A stretch of DNA of 64,000 nucleotides from Vibrio sp. CAU 1672. GTDB taxonomy: Bacteria > Pseudomonadota > Gammaproteobacteria > Enterobacterales > Vibrionaceae. The notes beneath the pieces were generated by a model. The model ran no database searches and was not told the origin of the DNA. It saw nothing but the letters and a program-made list of their open reading frames with translations. The stretch is taken from positions 310,001-374,000 of the forward strand of contig NZ_JARHUF010000002.1 of NCBI RefSeq assembly GCF_029223195.1, given 5' to 3'. Shown in pieces: positions 21,135 through 29,782 of this stretch (positions are counted from its first letter, which is position 1; each line of letters opens with the position of its first letter). A program made the position numbers and the translations under genes.

Positions 21135-21860
21135 ATGTGGGAATTTAGGCCTTGGGCGCAGTTTCAGCTATACAATCGAACATCAGGCGAGAAGAAACAG
21201 TTAGCTAACCTGGAAAGCAACTTGTTGTTGTTATTGTTATCCAATCCACATCGGGTAGTAAGCAAGGAAGAAATACATGATGAGATTTGGAAAGGTAAAG
21301 TGGTGTCTGATGCCAGTGTTACCAGAGCGGTGGCGTCATTACGTTTGGCGTTGAACGACTCAGCTGAAGCACAATCAATCATTCGAACTGCGCCCAAAGT
21401 AGGGTATTTTATTGTCAGTAATGAAATATTACTGAATCCGGAGCATGTTCTACAAGTAACTCAATCAGAGCCAGTAAAGCAAGTCTCAGTGCTTTTGCTC
21501 CGCTCTTGGCGAATGTGGAGTATTGTTATACTGCTTATTCTGAACGCTATGCTGTTTTGTTTTCTCTTTTTGCCAGTTGAAAGCGAACAGAGAGTGGCTC
21601 TGAGCAGACAAGTAGTGCAAGCCAACAGTTTTGTGGTCGAACGAGATGATCCACTAAGTCTGCAATTAATGGATTATTTAGTAAACCGGACGCTTCCAGA
21701 TAATGTTGATTTTTACATCACGTCAAATGCAACTCGTATCTACGTTAGTTGTGTTCGGCGTGCTACTTCGTTGCGACAAAAGGAAAGCCTGAATTTTTCG
21801 TTCGATAATGCAATACCAAAAGAGAGTATCAGTGATGAAATTGTCCAAAAGTGTCAATAG
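21135..21860 (+). CDS. ToxR/VtrA-like membrane-anchored winged-helix regulator (cassette 1)
   Basis: A 241-residue protein. ATG 21135 (MWEFRPW) is chosen over 21129 because both paralogues in this window begin MW.F.P. Residues 1-95 form an OmpR/ToxR-type winged helix: VVSKEEIHDEIWKGKVVSDASVTRAVASLRLAL and APKVGYFIV. A single membrane segment follows near residues 128-150. The remaining ~90 residues are periplasmic and end RIYVSCV...VQKCQ with two cysteines. This is the plan of ToxR, TcpP and VtrA: a sensor that binds DNA from the membrane. The partner gene overlaps its 3' end by 26 bases. The ligand and targets are unknown. Confidence 0.82.
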   Translation: MWEFRPWAQFQLYNRTSGEKKQLANLESNLLLLLLSNPHRVVSKEEIHDEIWKGKVVSDASVTRAVASLRLALNDSAEAQSIIRTAPKVGYFIVSNEILLNPEHVLQVTQSEPVKQVSVLLLRSWRMWSIVILLILNAMLFCFLFLPVESEQRVALSRQVVQANSFVVERDDPLSLQLMDYLVNRTLPDNVDFYITSNATRIYVSCVRRATSLRQKESLNFSFDNAIPKESISDEIVQKCQ

Positions 21861-22350
21861 AAGCCTATCTCTGATGGTATTACTTCTTTTGATCATGCTG
21901 CCGGTACAAGTCTTTGTGAATGGCCGTTATGTTCCAGGTTTTGTTAAGCACAGTGATGCACGCATCAGCAAAACGATACTCACCTACGAAAAGAGTGGCT
22001 CTGAGTTTGAACAAACTTCACGAACCATGCAGTACCGGCTTCAGCCCTATCTTTGGAATCGTTTTCTGTTGTTAACCTCGATCAGTTTTGCTAGCGGTGA
22101 AAAGCTCAACACACAGTTTTTGATCACATTTTGGCCACAAAAGATGTACTCCATAAAGCATATCAGCCCGTTAGGCGAGGCTGAAGAGAGCAAGTATTTT
22201 GATGTTTCAGAGCAACATGTGCTTTGGGAAGGTGGGGATGAGACATTTCAAGTATTGCTCGAAAATCCAGATAGTTATTGTTATATCCAGCTTTCCAGTC
22301 AAGCTGTTCAATGTGTCGATGTCCATCGAATGAGAAACGTCGCAGGGTAA
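21835..22350 (+). CDS. VtrC/ToxS-like membrane-anchored periplasmic partner (cassette 1)
   Basis: A 171-residue protein starting at ATG 21835 inside the end of the regulator gene. One N-terminal membrane segment (LSLMVLLLLIMLPVQVFV) anchors a periplasmic domain. It shares with three other small proteins in this window the pattern F-Q-[VI] followed by C-Y-X2-L-X4-V-[QK]-C, here FQVLLENPDSYCYIQL...VQC. Size, topology and overlap match VtrC of VtrA/VtrC, which forms a lipocalin-like heterodimer that senses bile salts. It is the most diverged of the four partners. Ligand sensing is inferred. Confidence 0.78.
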   Translation: MKLSKSVNRSLSLMVLLLLIMLPVQVFVNGRYVPGFVKHSDARISKTILTYEKSGSEFEQTSRTMQYRLQPYLWNRFLLLTSISFASGEKLNTQFLITFWPQKMYSIKHISPLGEAEESKYFDVSEQHVLWEGGDETFQVLLENPDSYCYIQLSSQAVQCVDVHRMRNVAG

Positions 22351-22419
22351 CGTGCGAAGCCTGCAAGTGACTGTGGGTTAAGATTAAGAAGAATAGTGTA
22401 GAGGAGTATTGGCATTCCT

Positions 22420-23169
22420 ATGTGGACTTTTGACCCAACAGCCAGGCGGCAACTGACGAATTCCGAGTCTAACATCAGTAAAAAATTGAAGTCGACAGAC
22501 AGCAAAGTCCTGGAAATATTGTTTATCCACCAAGGAAAAGTTGTATCCAAACAAGAGTTGCTCGATGTCGCGTGGGCAGGGCGTGTGGTAACTCAGTCGA
22601 GTTTAGTGCAGTCGATTGCCCAGCTGCGTATGGCTCTCGGTGATAGTGGCAGAGAACAAAAAATCATCAAAACAGTGCCTAACCAAGGGTATAAACTTGT
22701 TGAAGGCAGCATTGAAATGCTAGCCGTTGAACTTCCTGAGCGGCCTTTGAGTAACTACAGGACAACGCAGGAGCCGGATGCTGTGCAGGTCGGTGAGTCG
22801 GTGACGCTGTGGCAAAAATCGCTAATACTGTGTTTGGTCTTACTGCTCGCCTTTTGGGTCATCTGGCTTCTTAGAATGGCTTACTATAATTGGTCAACAG
22901 AGCGAGTTCAATGGCAGAGCACAGACTACAACGGTGTGCAGTATTTTTATTCCGCAGGAACGCAAGGGAACATTACGTTCAATATGCTAAAAGATCGTTA
23001 TCCCTCTAATATTTTGATGTTGTACTTTTCTGGTAACCCTGAGCAACTTTATGTGTCGTGTATTTATACATCTCAAACGTTTCATGAACGAACCGCCAGC
23101 AATATGAGTTTTTCACATAATTATTCCGTAGAGCAAGTGAAAGGGGCTATTCGTGAGCAATGCCAGTAA
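22420..23169 (+). CDS. ToxR/VtrA-like membrane-anchored winged-helix regulator (cassette 2)
   Basis: A 249-residue paralogue of the regulators at 21135 and 28510. Winged helix in residues 1-100 (VVSKQELLDVAWAGRVVTQSSLVQSIAQLRMALGD, REQKIIKTVPNQGYKLV). Membrane segment near 130-150 (SLILCLVLLLAFWVIWLL). The periplasmic tail ends QLYVSCIYTS...IREQCQ, with the same Cys pair. AGGAG lies upstream of the ATG at somewhat long spacing. The partner begins at a GTG inside its last codons. It sits 70 bases after cassette 1, so the two cassettes are in tandem. Confidence 0.85.
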   Translation: MWTFDPTARRQLTNSESNISKKLKSTDSKVLEILFIHQGKVVSKQELLDVAWAGRVVTQSSLVQSIAQLRMALGDSGREQKIIKTVPNQGYKLVEGSIEMLAVELPERPLSNYRTTQEPDAVQVGESVTLWQKSLILCLVLLLAFWVIWLLRMAYYNWSTERVQWQSTDYNGVQYFYSAGTQGNITFNMLKDRYPSNILMLYFSGNPEQLYVSCIYTSQTFHERTASNMSFSHNYSVEQVKGAIREQCQ

Positions 23170-23635
23170 AATTATTCTCGGCCTGTTATTGGCGAACATC
23201 ATGGCCATTGCTCTGGTGGTGTTGATTTACAGATTTAATCACCCTTATTTTCTTGAAGGGCGTAATAATACGATGCTGTTCTCTCATGGGCAGACTTACA
23301 CAGACGAGGTAATCGAGAGTTACCAAAAGTTGTTCACGGTTGATCATCGGTGGGATGGTTTCCATGATTTACATTCGACCATTCAAATGGCAGGTAACGA
23401 TAGAAGTTTAAATTTGTACTACTCTGTGTTTTTTTGGGGGCAAGACCTTTTTTCTGCGCGAGATACTGTGCGCAGTCCTAACTACGTGACGTTGGCAGAA
23501 TCTGACTTTACTGAGGCTCATTTAATCGATGATTCTGCTGAGCAGTTTTTTCAAATCCTGTACCAGGACAGATATAACTTTTGCTACGTAAGCTTGCTAA
23601 CCAGTAGTGTGCAATGCATTACAGCGGATCAATAA
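23153..23635 (+). CDS. VtrC/ToxS-like membrane-anchored periplasmic partner (cassette 2)
   Basis: A 160-residue protein, starting at GTG 23153 and overlapping the regulator by 17 bases. One membrane segment (ILGLLLANIMAIALVVLIY) precedes a periplasmic domain. Conserved blocks shared with the cassette 3 partners: YYSVFFWGQDLFSA, DFTEAHLI, FFQILYQD and CYVSLLTSSVQC. The length equals that of V. parahaemolyticus VtrC as remembered (about 160). It is likely the co-sensor of the regulator at 22420. Confidence 0.82.
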   Translation: MSNASKIILGLLLANIMAIALVVLIYRFNHPYFLEGRNNTMLFSHGQTYTDEVIESYQKLFTVDHRWDGFHDLHSTIQMAGNDRSLNLYYSVFFWGQDLFSARDTVRSPNYVTLAESDFTEAHLIDDSAEQFFQILYQDRYNFCYVSLLTSSVQCITADQ

Positions 23636-23847
23636 TTAGAGTAATTAATCTAATTATTTTCAACAAAAACAGTTAAAACTAATATTGTTGAAATATAAAT
23701 CATTTCTTATCAATGATTTGCGATTAATGAAAGCCAGGTGGGTAAAGAGGCTGTATTTGAATTAATTCAGATTTGTTCATTAGTCTTGTCATGGATTTAA
23801 GTTCATATTGTTGCCATCTCGGACTAGTTGGGTTGGTAACCGTAAGT

Positions 23848-24831
23848 ATGATTGAACCAAGCAAACCTTTACGTATCACGGCGCTGTTATTGGAAGGTAT
23901 GCCGACAACGGCAGTTTCGGGCCCTATAGAAATGTTGACTTTAGCCTCTATGTTAGCGGGATTACCCACACCACAGGTCAGTTATGTCTCACCTTGTGGG
24001 CAACAGGTTAAGGGTATTGGGGGGGTTACGATTGCTTGTAATACACATTGGAGTGCTGTTGATTCGACGGATATTTTGTTACTCGGTGCATGTGGTGATC
24101 CAGAAGCAGGGTCCTATTTATTACCCTTAGAAATACAATCTTGGTTAAAACAGCAAGTACGCCAGTGCCAGTTTGTGCTTTCTTTATGTACAGGCGCTTT
24201 TTTGTTAGCTGAACTTGGGTTTCTGAATAATCGCAGTGCAACCACGCACTGGGTGCATGCAGATCGTTTTCGGCAGCAATATCCTCAGGTCAGATTGATG
24301 TCTCATCTTAAGATTACCCATGAAGGGCCATACATCTGTACTTCTGGCGTTAAAGAATATTTTAGCGCTACGATTATGTTAATTGACGCGTTGTTTGGGG
24401 CTGCACATCGGGAAAAATGTGAGCAGTTTCTGGGCGGAGATGTTTCAAGCATCAAGCAGATTTGCCTGACCAGTTTTAGCCAATATCGCCAGCACAATGA
24501 CAGCCTGATACACAGCTTACAAGACTGGATGCATCGGGAAGAGCCGAGTCGGCTTTGTGTCGCCTTGTGTGCGACAAAAAGTTACCTGAGTGAACGACAA
24601 ATGAAACGTCGCTTTAAAGCGGCGACGGGTGAATCACCGATGAATTACATTCAACGCATTCGTATGGCATTAGCCAGAGACAAACTTGATACCACTAGCC
24701 TAAATGTGGACCAAATCTGCCAGCAAGTGGGCTACACCGATACTAACCATTTTCGGTTACTATTTAAAAAATTCCACAATATGACCCCGACGGAATATCG
24801 CAAATATACCCAGGTTTTCACTGGCAACTGA
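23848..24831 (+). CDS. GlxA-type AraC regulator (DJ-1/PfpI domain plus HTH)
   Basis: A 327-residue regulator if started at ATG 23848 (MIEPSKPLRITALLLEGM), the usual family N-terminus. An in-frame ATG at 23773 gives 25 more residues, and neither has a strong ribosome site. Residues ~8-190 form a DJ-1/PfpI-like domain with FVLSLCTGAFLLAELGFLNNR and TTHWVHAD. The C-terminal ~100 residues are the AraC double HTH (LSERQMKRRFKAATGESPMNYI, QICQQVGYTDTNHFRLLFKKF). GlxA-type regulators often sense small nitrogenous metabolites. GGACA-type repeats upstream of the aldehyde dehydrogenase could be its sites, but that is speculative. Confidence 0.87.
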   Translation: MIEPSKPLRITALLLEGMPTTAVSGPIEMLTLASMLAGLPTPQVSYVSPCGQQVKGIGGVTIACNTHWSAVDSTDILLLGACGDPEAGSYLLPLEIQSWLKQQVRQCQFVLSLCTGAFLLAELGFLNNRSATTHWVHADRFRQQYPQVRLMSHLKITHEGPYICTSGVKEYFSATIMLIDALFGAAHREKCEQFLGGDVSSIKQICLTSFSQYRQHNDSLIHSLQDWMHREEPSRLCVALCATKSYLSERQMKRRFKAATGESPMNYIQRIRMALARDKLDTTSLNVDQICQQVGYTDTNHFRLLFKKFHNMTPTEYRKYTQVFTGN

Positions 24832-24921
24832 GTCGTAGTGCCCCTTTGCGGGCAACGTGATGGCAGTGATGATTAATATCTTTAGCGGTTTGGTAAATCT
24901 ATAGTTGTGTGGTGATATGCT

Positions 24922-24979
24922 GGCTAGCTTTCTGTCGGACTAAAGCGTTTATTAGCGAAACAGGTTTAGAAAGCTAGCC
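24922..24979 (+). other. Long inverted repeat, 12-bp arms
   Basis: Perfect arms GGCTAGCTTTCT (24922-24933) and AGAAAGCTAGCC (24968-24979) flank a 34-base loop containing TCGGACTAA, a string that recurs upstream of the aldehyde dehydrogenase (26383-26391). It could be an RNA structure or a paired operator. The surrounding 24832-25158 holds no gene. Confidence 0.45.
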
Positions 24980-25049
24980 TACAAACAAATAAACAGAGCT
25001 TAAATAGATTTATAAAATCGAGTTGCAGAGTATTTCCCCATAATAAGGT

Positions 25050-25088
25050 AAATCACCAGGTGCGATGAGTGCTTGCGGTGATTTTTTT
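25050..25088 (+). terminator. Rho-independent terminator
   Basis: Stem AAATCACC / GGTGATTT followed by a run of seven T. It points rightward, about 220 bases after the GlxA-type gene, and is the only good T-run hairpin there. Confidence 0.7.
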
Positions 25089-25105
25089 AACAGTACTTTT
25101 CCTCA

Positions 25106-25133
25106 TTAACGGCCCGTTAAAAAAGTTTAACGG
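25106..25133 (-). other. Overlapping inverted repeats downstream of the leftward pair
   Basis: TTAACGG-C-CCGTTAA overlaps CCGTTAAA-AAAG-TTTAACGG. It lies 26 bases past the stop of the leftward gene at 25159 and could end that transcript, although no clear T-run follows on the minus strand. Confidence 0.4.
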
Positions 25134-25158
25134 CTACCTTAATGAGTTGATGTCACTA

Positions 25159-25455
25159 TCAGCTCGCCTTGTGGAGATTGTGGAGATTTTTAAGTTCGGC
25201 CTTGGCTTGTTTGGTAAATGTCGCCTCTTTCCCCTGGATCTTATATTCGAGATCCATACCATTATGTAGGGTGATTTTTCCCCCGGTTTCTATCGCGAGT
25301 AATACCCCACTGCATTCAAAGTCCATTTTAATGGGCTGAACTTTCACAACCCGGAACTGGCTGTCCCCATGTTGGAAGAAAATCTCCTTATCAGCGCAAT
25401 GAGTTTTAATGGTAGGTAGCATGGTTGATAGTGTCGATTCGATAAATGTGATCAT
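25159..25455 (-). CDS. Small hypothetical protein linked to deoxyribosyltransferase
   Basis: A 98-residue protein with no signal peptide or membrane segment and no recognised motif. Middle part: FRVVKVQPIKMDFECSGVLLAI and ITLHNGMDLEYKIQGK; Lys-rich C-terminus. It starts 29 bases after the nucleoside deoxyribosyltransferase stop on the same strand, so the two form an operon. A small overlapping plus-strand frame (25069-25269) is a shadow. Function unknown. Confidence 0.6.
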   Translation of the reverse strand: MITFIESTLSTMLPTIKTHCADKEIFFQHGDSQFRVVKVQPIKMDFECSGVLLAIETGGKITLHNGMDLEYKIQGKEATFTKQAKAELKNLHNLHKAS

Positions 25456-25484
25456 ATTTTTCCGTTGCTGTTATGGTTTGGTTG

Positions 25485-26060
25485 TTATACGGCATTTGCC
25501 GTGGCATAGAAGTGTTGATGTAGTTGCTGAAGGCACTGCTCGAACTGAGTGAGTGAGCGATATAGGTCGGCCTTGTTCTGCTCATTGCCGATGATGATCG
25601 GATAGGTAACCCCCCCGTCAATCATCAGGTTATCAACCAGATTAAAATCTTCGATCGCCATGTCAGTGTTATCGCGGTACTCGCCGTTTTCCAGCTTGGT
25701 ATTTTGCAGCGTTGCCAGATTTCGAGTCAGAAAAGGGCGTTCGTCGTGGGTGTAGGCGAGTACCACTTTACCCAGTCCTTTCGCCATTCCGATCTCATAA
25801 ACGGTGCCGACATCGGCACTACTGCCCCTAAAAGGCGTAATGTTAGCAATCACGGCAGCGGCCGATAGAATTAGTGCTTCATTAGCTCGAGAAATTTCCA
25901 GCCCTGCTTCTTCCTTCGACATTTGACTTAAATCAAGCAGGTTATCAAGTGGATAAAGGCCTTCGAAGCCGTATTTTTTACACAGCTCCTTTTTTTTCTT
26001 TCCTATTGCTAATGAGTCTGGGAGAAAAACTTCCGGGCCTGCCAGATATACTTTTATCAT
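25485..26060 (-). CDS. Nucleoside 2-deoxyribosyltransferase
   Basis: A 191-residue enzyme of the nucleoside 2-deoxyribosyltransferase family, which exchanges or hydrolyses the base of deoxyribonucleosides. Signatures: MIKVYLAGPEVFLPDS; a central ANITPFRGSSADVGTVYEIG, where the Glu after the GT is the usual nucleophile; and FNLVDNLMI near the C-terminus. No secretion signal. It is transcribed left toward a 98-residue companion, in a region otherwise made of regulators and an aldehyde dehydrogenase. The role is probably nucleotide salvage or damage clean-up, which cannot be decided here. Confidence 0.9.
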   Translation of the reverse strand: MIKVYLAGPEVFLPDSLAIGKKKKELCKKYGFEGLYPLDNLLDLSQMSKEEAGLEISRANEALILSAAAVIANITPFRGSSADVGTVYEIGMAKGLGKVVLAYTHDERPFLTRNLATLQNTKLENGEYRDNTDMAIEDFNLVDNLMIDGGVTYPIIIGNEQNKADLYRSLTQFEQCLQQLHQHFYATANAV

Positions 26061-26581
26061 TTTATTTTTCGATTGCGTTAAAAATTATGTGTGCAAATTA
26101 TGACGATTTCGCGCATTAAATAAATATTAAACTAATACAATATGTTGAGTGATACGCTTAGTTTTTCTCTATAAATCAGTAGTATAAATATAATCCAGAT
26201 ATGTGACGTCTGTTTTGGCTTATATATATGTCGGATTTGCCATGATGGAATTGGGTAAATTCCGGACATTTATTCCACCTGTATAGGAAGCTGAGAAATG
26301 TCAATGTCAGTAATTCATGTAATATGTCCGATTTGGCCATTCAAAAGGTTGACTAATAGTATTGGTAAATACCTTCCGTTAATCGGACTAATAACATTGT
26401 TAATTAGGACATTATCATCCTTGCTTGTTTGTTAACGTGTTGATTTGTAATGGTTGTTTGTTTTCCGTTATGGGCTTATAAAACGAGTTCAATATTTTAA
26501 GTCATATTTTAATCTGGATAATTAGTCGACGAAAAATCAATAAATTAATAAATCAACAAATTTAAAATCGAGGGTGTGTTT
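26061..26581 (+). promoter_or_regulatory. Aldehyde dehydrogenase upstream region with repeated GGACA/TGTCC sites
   Basis: This AT-rich region has related strings: ATGTCGGATTTGCCAT (26228), CCGGACATT (26262), ATGTCCGATTTGGCCAT (26324), TCGGACTAAT (26383) and TAGGACATTAT (26405). GGTAAAT occurs before two of them (26254 and 26365). The first and third strings differ by about two changes over 17 bases. The spacing and repetition suggest binding of one regulator at several sites. No -24/-12 sigma-54 promoter was seen. Confidence 0.5.
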
Positions 26582-28087
26582 ATGCTATATGCAAAGCCGA
26601 ATACTGAAGGTTCTGTCATCAACTTTAAAGAAAAGTACCAGAACTTTATTGGTGGCCAATGGGTAGAACCGACCAAAGGTAAATACTTTACTAATAATTC
26701 ACCAGTAGATAACCAGGCGATCTGTGATATCCCGGCATCTACGCAAGAAGATATCGATTTGGCTGTTGATGCTGCTCACCAGGCGCGCGCTGCATGGGCC
26801 GTCACTTCTGTAACAGAGCGTTCAAACCTTTTGCTGAAAATGGCGGATCGCATTGAAGCGAACGCAGAGATGCTGGCGGTTGCAGAAACATGGGATAACG
26901 GTAAGCCGGTACGTGAAACATTGGCTGCTGATATTCCTTTGGTGGTTGACCACTTCCGTTACTTCGCCGGCTGTATCCGAGCACAAGAAGGCACGGCGGC
27001 AGAACTTGATAACCAGACAACTACTTACCACTTCCCGGAACCGGTGGGTGTGGTTGGCCAGATCATTCCATGGAACTTCCCATTATTGATGGCTGCGTGG
27101 AAGTTGGCACCTGCACTGGCTGCTGGCTGTTGTGTGGTATTAAAACCCGCAGAGCAAACCCCGGCATCGATCCTGGTACTGATGGAGCTGCTTGAAGATC
27201 TGATTCCGGCAGGTGTGGTAAACGTGGTTAATGGCTTTGGAGCGGAAGCAGGTCAGGCATTGGCAACGCATAAACGTATTGCCAAAGTGGCGTTTACCGG
27301 TTCAACTGAAGTTGGCCAGCACGTTTTGAAATGCGCTGCTGAAAACCTGATCCCATCAACGGTTGAGCTGGGTGGTAAATCTCCGAACATCTTTATGGCG
27401 GACATTTTTGATCATGAAGACAGCTATGTTGATAAGTGTGTTGAAGGGGTACTGCTGGCATTCTTCAACCAGGGTGAAGTATGTACTTGTCCATCACGCC
27501 TTTTGATCCAAGAATCAATCTACGATCGCTTTATGTCAAAACTGCAAGAGCGCATGAAAACGATTAAGCAGGGTAATCCTCTGGATACGGATACGCAGGT
27601 TGGCTCTCAGGTATCTGAAGAACAGTTCAACAAAATCCGTGGTTACATCCAAATCGGTCTGGATGAAGGTGCGGAGCTACTGGCAGGCGGTAACAGCAGC
27701 TCAGACAATGGTTACTTTGTTGAACCAACCCTGCTGAAGGGAACCAATGATATGCGTATCTTCCAGGAAGAAATCTTTGGCCCTGTGGTTGCGGTGACCA
27801 CTTTCAACACCATCGAGGAAGCACTGGAAATCGCAAACGATACTGAATATGGTCTGGGTGCGGGTGTTTGGACGCGTGATAACAACACGGCTTACCGTAT
27901 GGCTCGTGAAATTGAAGCGGGTCGTGTTTGGGTAAACTGCTACCACGCATACCCGGCTCACGCAGCGTTTGGTGGTTACAAAAAATCTGGTATCGGCCGT
28001 GAAACGCACAAAATGATGCTTGGTCACTACCAGAACACGAAAAACATGATCGTAAGTTACAGTGTTAATCCTCTGGGTTTCTTCTAA
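26582..28087 (+). CDS. NAD-dependent aldehyde dehydrogenase (ExaC/AldB/AcoD-like)
   Basis: A 501-residue aldehyde dehydrogenase. ATG 26582 ([11 protein letters not shown]) is preferred over the upstream GTG 26576, as GAGG lies eight bases before it. Catalytic Cys301 lies in [13 protein letters not shown] and the general-base Glu in [11 protein letters not shown]. The NAD site contains [22 protein letters not shown] and AFTGSTEVG. It ends [10 protein letters not shown], as in acetaldehyde dehydrogenases of the AldB/ExaC group. It oxidises an aldehyde, probably acetaldehyde or another short chain, to the acid. It stands alone between a strong terminator and a long regulatory region. Confidence 0.92.
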   Translation: MLYAKPNTEGSVINFKEKYQNFIGGQWVEPTKGKYFTNNSPVDNQAICDIPASTQEDIDLAVDAAHQARAAWAVTSVTERSNLLLKMADRIEANAEMLAVAETWDNGKPVRETLAADIPLVVDHFRYFAGCIRAQEGTAAELDNQTTTYHFPEPVGVVGQIIPWNFPLLMAAWKLAPALAAGCCVVLKPAEQTPASILVLMELLEDLIPAGVVNVVNGFGAEAGQALATHKRIAKVAFTGSTEVGQHVLKCAAENLIPSTVELGGKSPNIFMADIFDHEDSYVDKCVEGVLLAFFNQGEVCTCPSRLLIQESIYDRFMSKLQERMKTIKQGNPLDTDTQVGSQVSEEQFNKIRGYIQIGLDEGAELLAGGNSSSDNGYFVEPTLLKGTNDMRIFQEEIFGPVVAVTTFNTIEEALEIANDTEYGLGAGVWTRDNNTAYRMAREIEAGRVWVNCYHAYPAHAAFGGYKKSGIGRETHKMMLGHYQNTKNMIVSYSVNPLGFF

Positions 28088-28109
28088 CTGACGATTAATC
28101 ACCCCCTGT

Positions 28110-28140
28110 TAAGCCTGGTTAACCCCAGGCTTAATGCTTT
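28110..28140 (+). terminator. Terminator of the aldehyde dehydrogenase gene
   Basis: Nine-base stem TAAGCCTGG / CCAGGCTTA with a six-base loop, 22 bases after the stop. The T-rich tail is modest (TAATGCTTT). Confidence 0.65.
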
Positions 28141-28215
28141 AAGCGTTTCTCTTTTCATGGGTGTAAAGGGGGCAGGGGTGAATAACATCAGATGGTTGCC
28201 TGCCTGAAATGTCAG

Positions 28216-28326
28216 TCAACCTGTCGTGTTAATCTGCAATAGCAGGCTATTTTCCTTACGCCGTGTACCAATGAGACTCACCACATGTTCATGGCGGTTC
28301 ATTTCGCAATAGTAATTTCCCTCCAT
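28216..28326 (-). CDS. Possible 36-residue small protein
   Basis: A minus-strand frame from ATG 28326 to TGA 28216 reads MEGNYYCEMNRHEHVVSLIG... and ends INTTG. Its composition looks protein-like, but no ribosome site is evident and a stop lies six codons upstream of the ATG. It may be a small gene or the tail of a lost one. Confidence 0.25.
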   Translation of the reverse strand: MEGNYYCEMNRHEHVVSLIGTRRKENSLLLQINTTG

Positions 28327-28509
28327 TGTTTTAACCGTTACTTAGTCTTTAGATTTCCGCCTTTGGCTAACGTTAAGCTAAACAGTTAGTGTTTCAACTG
28401 CTGCTGTTATTGTATCGTTTGTTTGTGGTATTATTGACAATAAAATTGATAGTTAATTATCTAGCAATAATATGCTTTTGATTCTATTGGGGAAAAGAAA
28501 GAGAGACTG

Positions 28510-29304
28510 ATGTGGATTTTTAATCCTGATAACAGGATGCAGTTGAGCAATCGCCTGTCTGGTGCATCAAAAAACATCAAATCGACAGAAAGTCGGATTT
28601 TAAAATTGTTACTTGACCATCAGGATCAAGTGGTGTCAAAGGATGTACTTATAGCCGAAACATGGGGCAGCAGAGTCGTCTCTGATTCCAGCCTGACTCA
28701 GGCGATCGCTCATCTCAGACTGGCTCTGGGAGACAATGGCAGAGAGCAAAAAATCATTAAAACCCTGCCTAAGGAAGGCTATCAGTTAAACTCGGGTAGT
28801 GTCTGTTTTGATACCAGTTATCTGAGCAAAAGCCTGGAAGCGAGTTCTGACCATGCTGAAGAGAATAGTGTTTCCAGCTATTTGCTAGAGACAGAATTGG
28901 CTCAAGTTCAACCTCAGCGCCGGTTGCCCTGGGTGAAAAAAACGGTTGTAAATATGCTGGCTCTTGTGGTGTTTATCGTATCGACTTTGGTCTTCATCTG
29001 GGCTGGATCGATATATCTGCAAAACGAGGCGATTATAAAACAGCCTTGGTCTGTCAAAATGACTGATGGTACTACTTTTTATGTCGAAGATAGCCGCGCG
29101 AGCGAAATGTTGTACAACGAGTTAGCCGGTAAAATAGTTCAGAATGTATCGCGTTTGTTTATTTCAAAAAATCATGAACAGTTTTATCTTGCATGTGTAT
29201 ACCATTCAGACAAGCATCAAGACAGGCAGATCCTGAATCTGACGTTCACCATTAACTACACCGTAGATGAAATTAGGGCACATGTTAATGAGAACTGTCG
29301 ATAA
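28510..29304 (+). CDS. ToxR/VtrA-like membrane-anchored winged-helix regulator (cassette 3)
   Basis: A 264-residue paralogue of the regulators at 21135 and 22420, starting MWIFNPDNRMQL. Winged helix: VVSKDVLIAETWGSRVVSDSSLTQAIAHLRLALGD and REQKIIKTLPKEGYQL. A longer linker leads to a membrane segment near residues 160-182 (MLALVVFIVSTLVFIWAG). The periplasmic tail ends QFYLACVYHS...VNENCR with the conserved Cys pair. It is 4 kb away from cassettes 1 and 2, behind the aldehyde dehydrogenase. Two partner genes follow, the first overlapping its end. Confidence 0.86.
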   Translation: MWIFNPDNRMQLSNRLSGASKNIKSTESRILKLLLDHQDQVVSKDVLIAETWGSRVVSDSSLTQAIAHLRLALGDNGREQKIIKTLPKEGYQLNSGSVCFDTSYLSKSLEASSDHAEENSVSSYLLETELAQVQPQRRLPWVKKTVVNMLALVVFIVSTLVFIWAGSIYLQNEAIIKQPWSVKMTDGTTFYVEDSRASEMLYNELAGKIVQNVSRLFISKNHEQFYLACVYHSDKHQDRQILNLTFTINYTVDEIRAHVNENCR

Positions 29305-29770
29305 ACTGCTTGGTGGCTATGCCTTCTGTGCGTTGGCAGTATTCATTAGCATGATGTACAAAATCCATACTGTTCGGCCTGATTTTTTGATTAATAATCA
29401 TCAGCCTATTGTTCATGCTAATGGCATTACCTTCGCTGATGGCAGTTATGATGCTTTCAAGGTGCTTCATACTGTCAAGTCACACCCACTTGGTTATCAC
29501 AAGATGAGCTCGCTTGTTACGTCAGTGGACGACACGGAAATCTTTAAAATGACGTACGCTGTCTACTTTTTTAATGATGTATTATTTTCGGCAAAAATCA
29601 TCGAAAAGGATGATAACTATACGCAGGAACAGGAGCCTGACCTGACTGAGGCACATATGATTGAGTATCCTCAGGAGGAGCATTTTCAGATCCTGTTTCA
29701 GGATAACGAACTGGCCTGTTATTCAAGCTTGCTGACTGATTCAGTACAATGTGTAAAACTCATCATCTGA
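29288..29770 (+). CDS. VtrC-like membrane-anchored periplasmic partner (cassette 3, first copy)
   Basis: A 160-residue protein. ATG 29288 (MRTVDKLLGGYAF) is chosen over 29267 and 29282 because AGGG lies nine bases upstream and the start then aligns exactly with the next paralogue (MKMINKFLACYAF). It overlaps the regulator by 17 bases. One N-terminal membrane segment, then a periplasmic domain with AVYFFNDVLFSAK, DLTEAHMIEYP, FQILFQD and CYSSLLTDSVQC. Proposed co-sensor of the regulator at 28510. Confidence 0.82.
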   Translation: MRTVDKLLGGYAFCALAVFISMMYKIHTVRPDFLINNHQPIVHANGITFADGSYDAFKVLHTVKSHPLGYHKMSSLVTSVDDTEIFKMTYAVYFFNDVLFSAKIIEKDDNYTQEQEPDLTEAHMIEYPQEEHFQILFQDNELACYSSLLTDSVQCVKLII

Positions 29771-29782
29771 AGGGGTAATCAT

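Noticed and set aside
25069..25269. 66-codon plus-strand frame
   Set aside because: It overlaps a terminator and the minus-strand small gene at 25159-25455, which fits an operon better.
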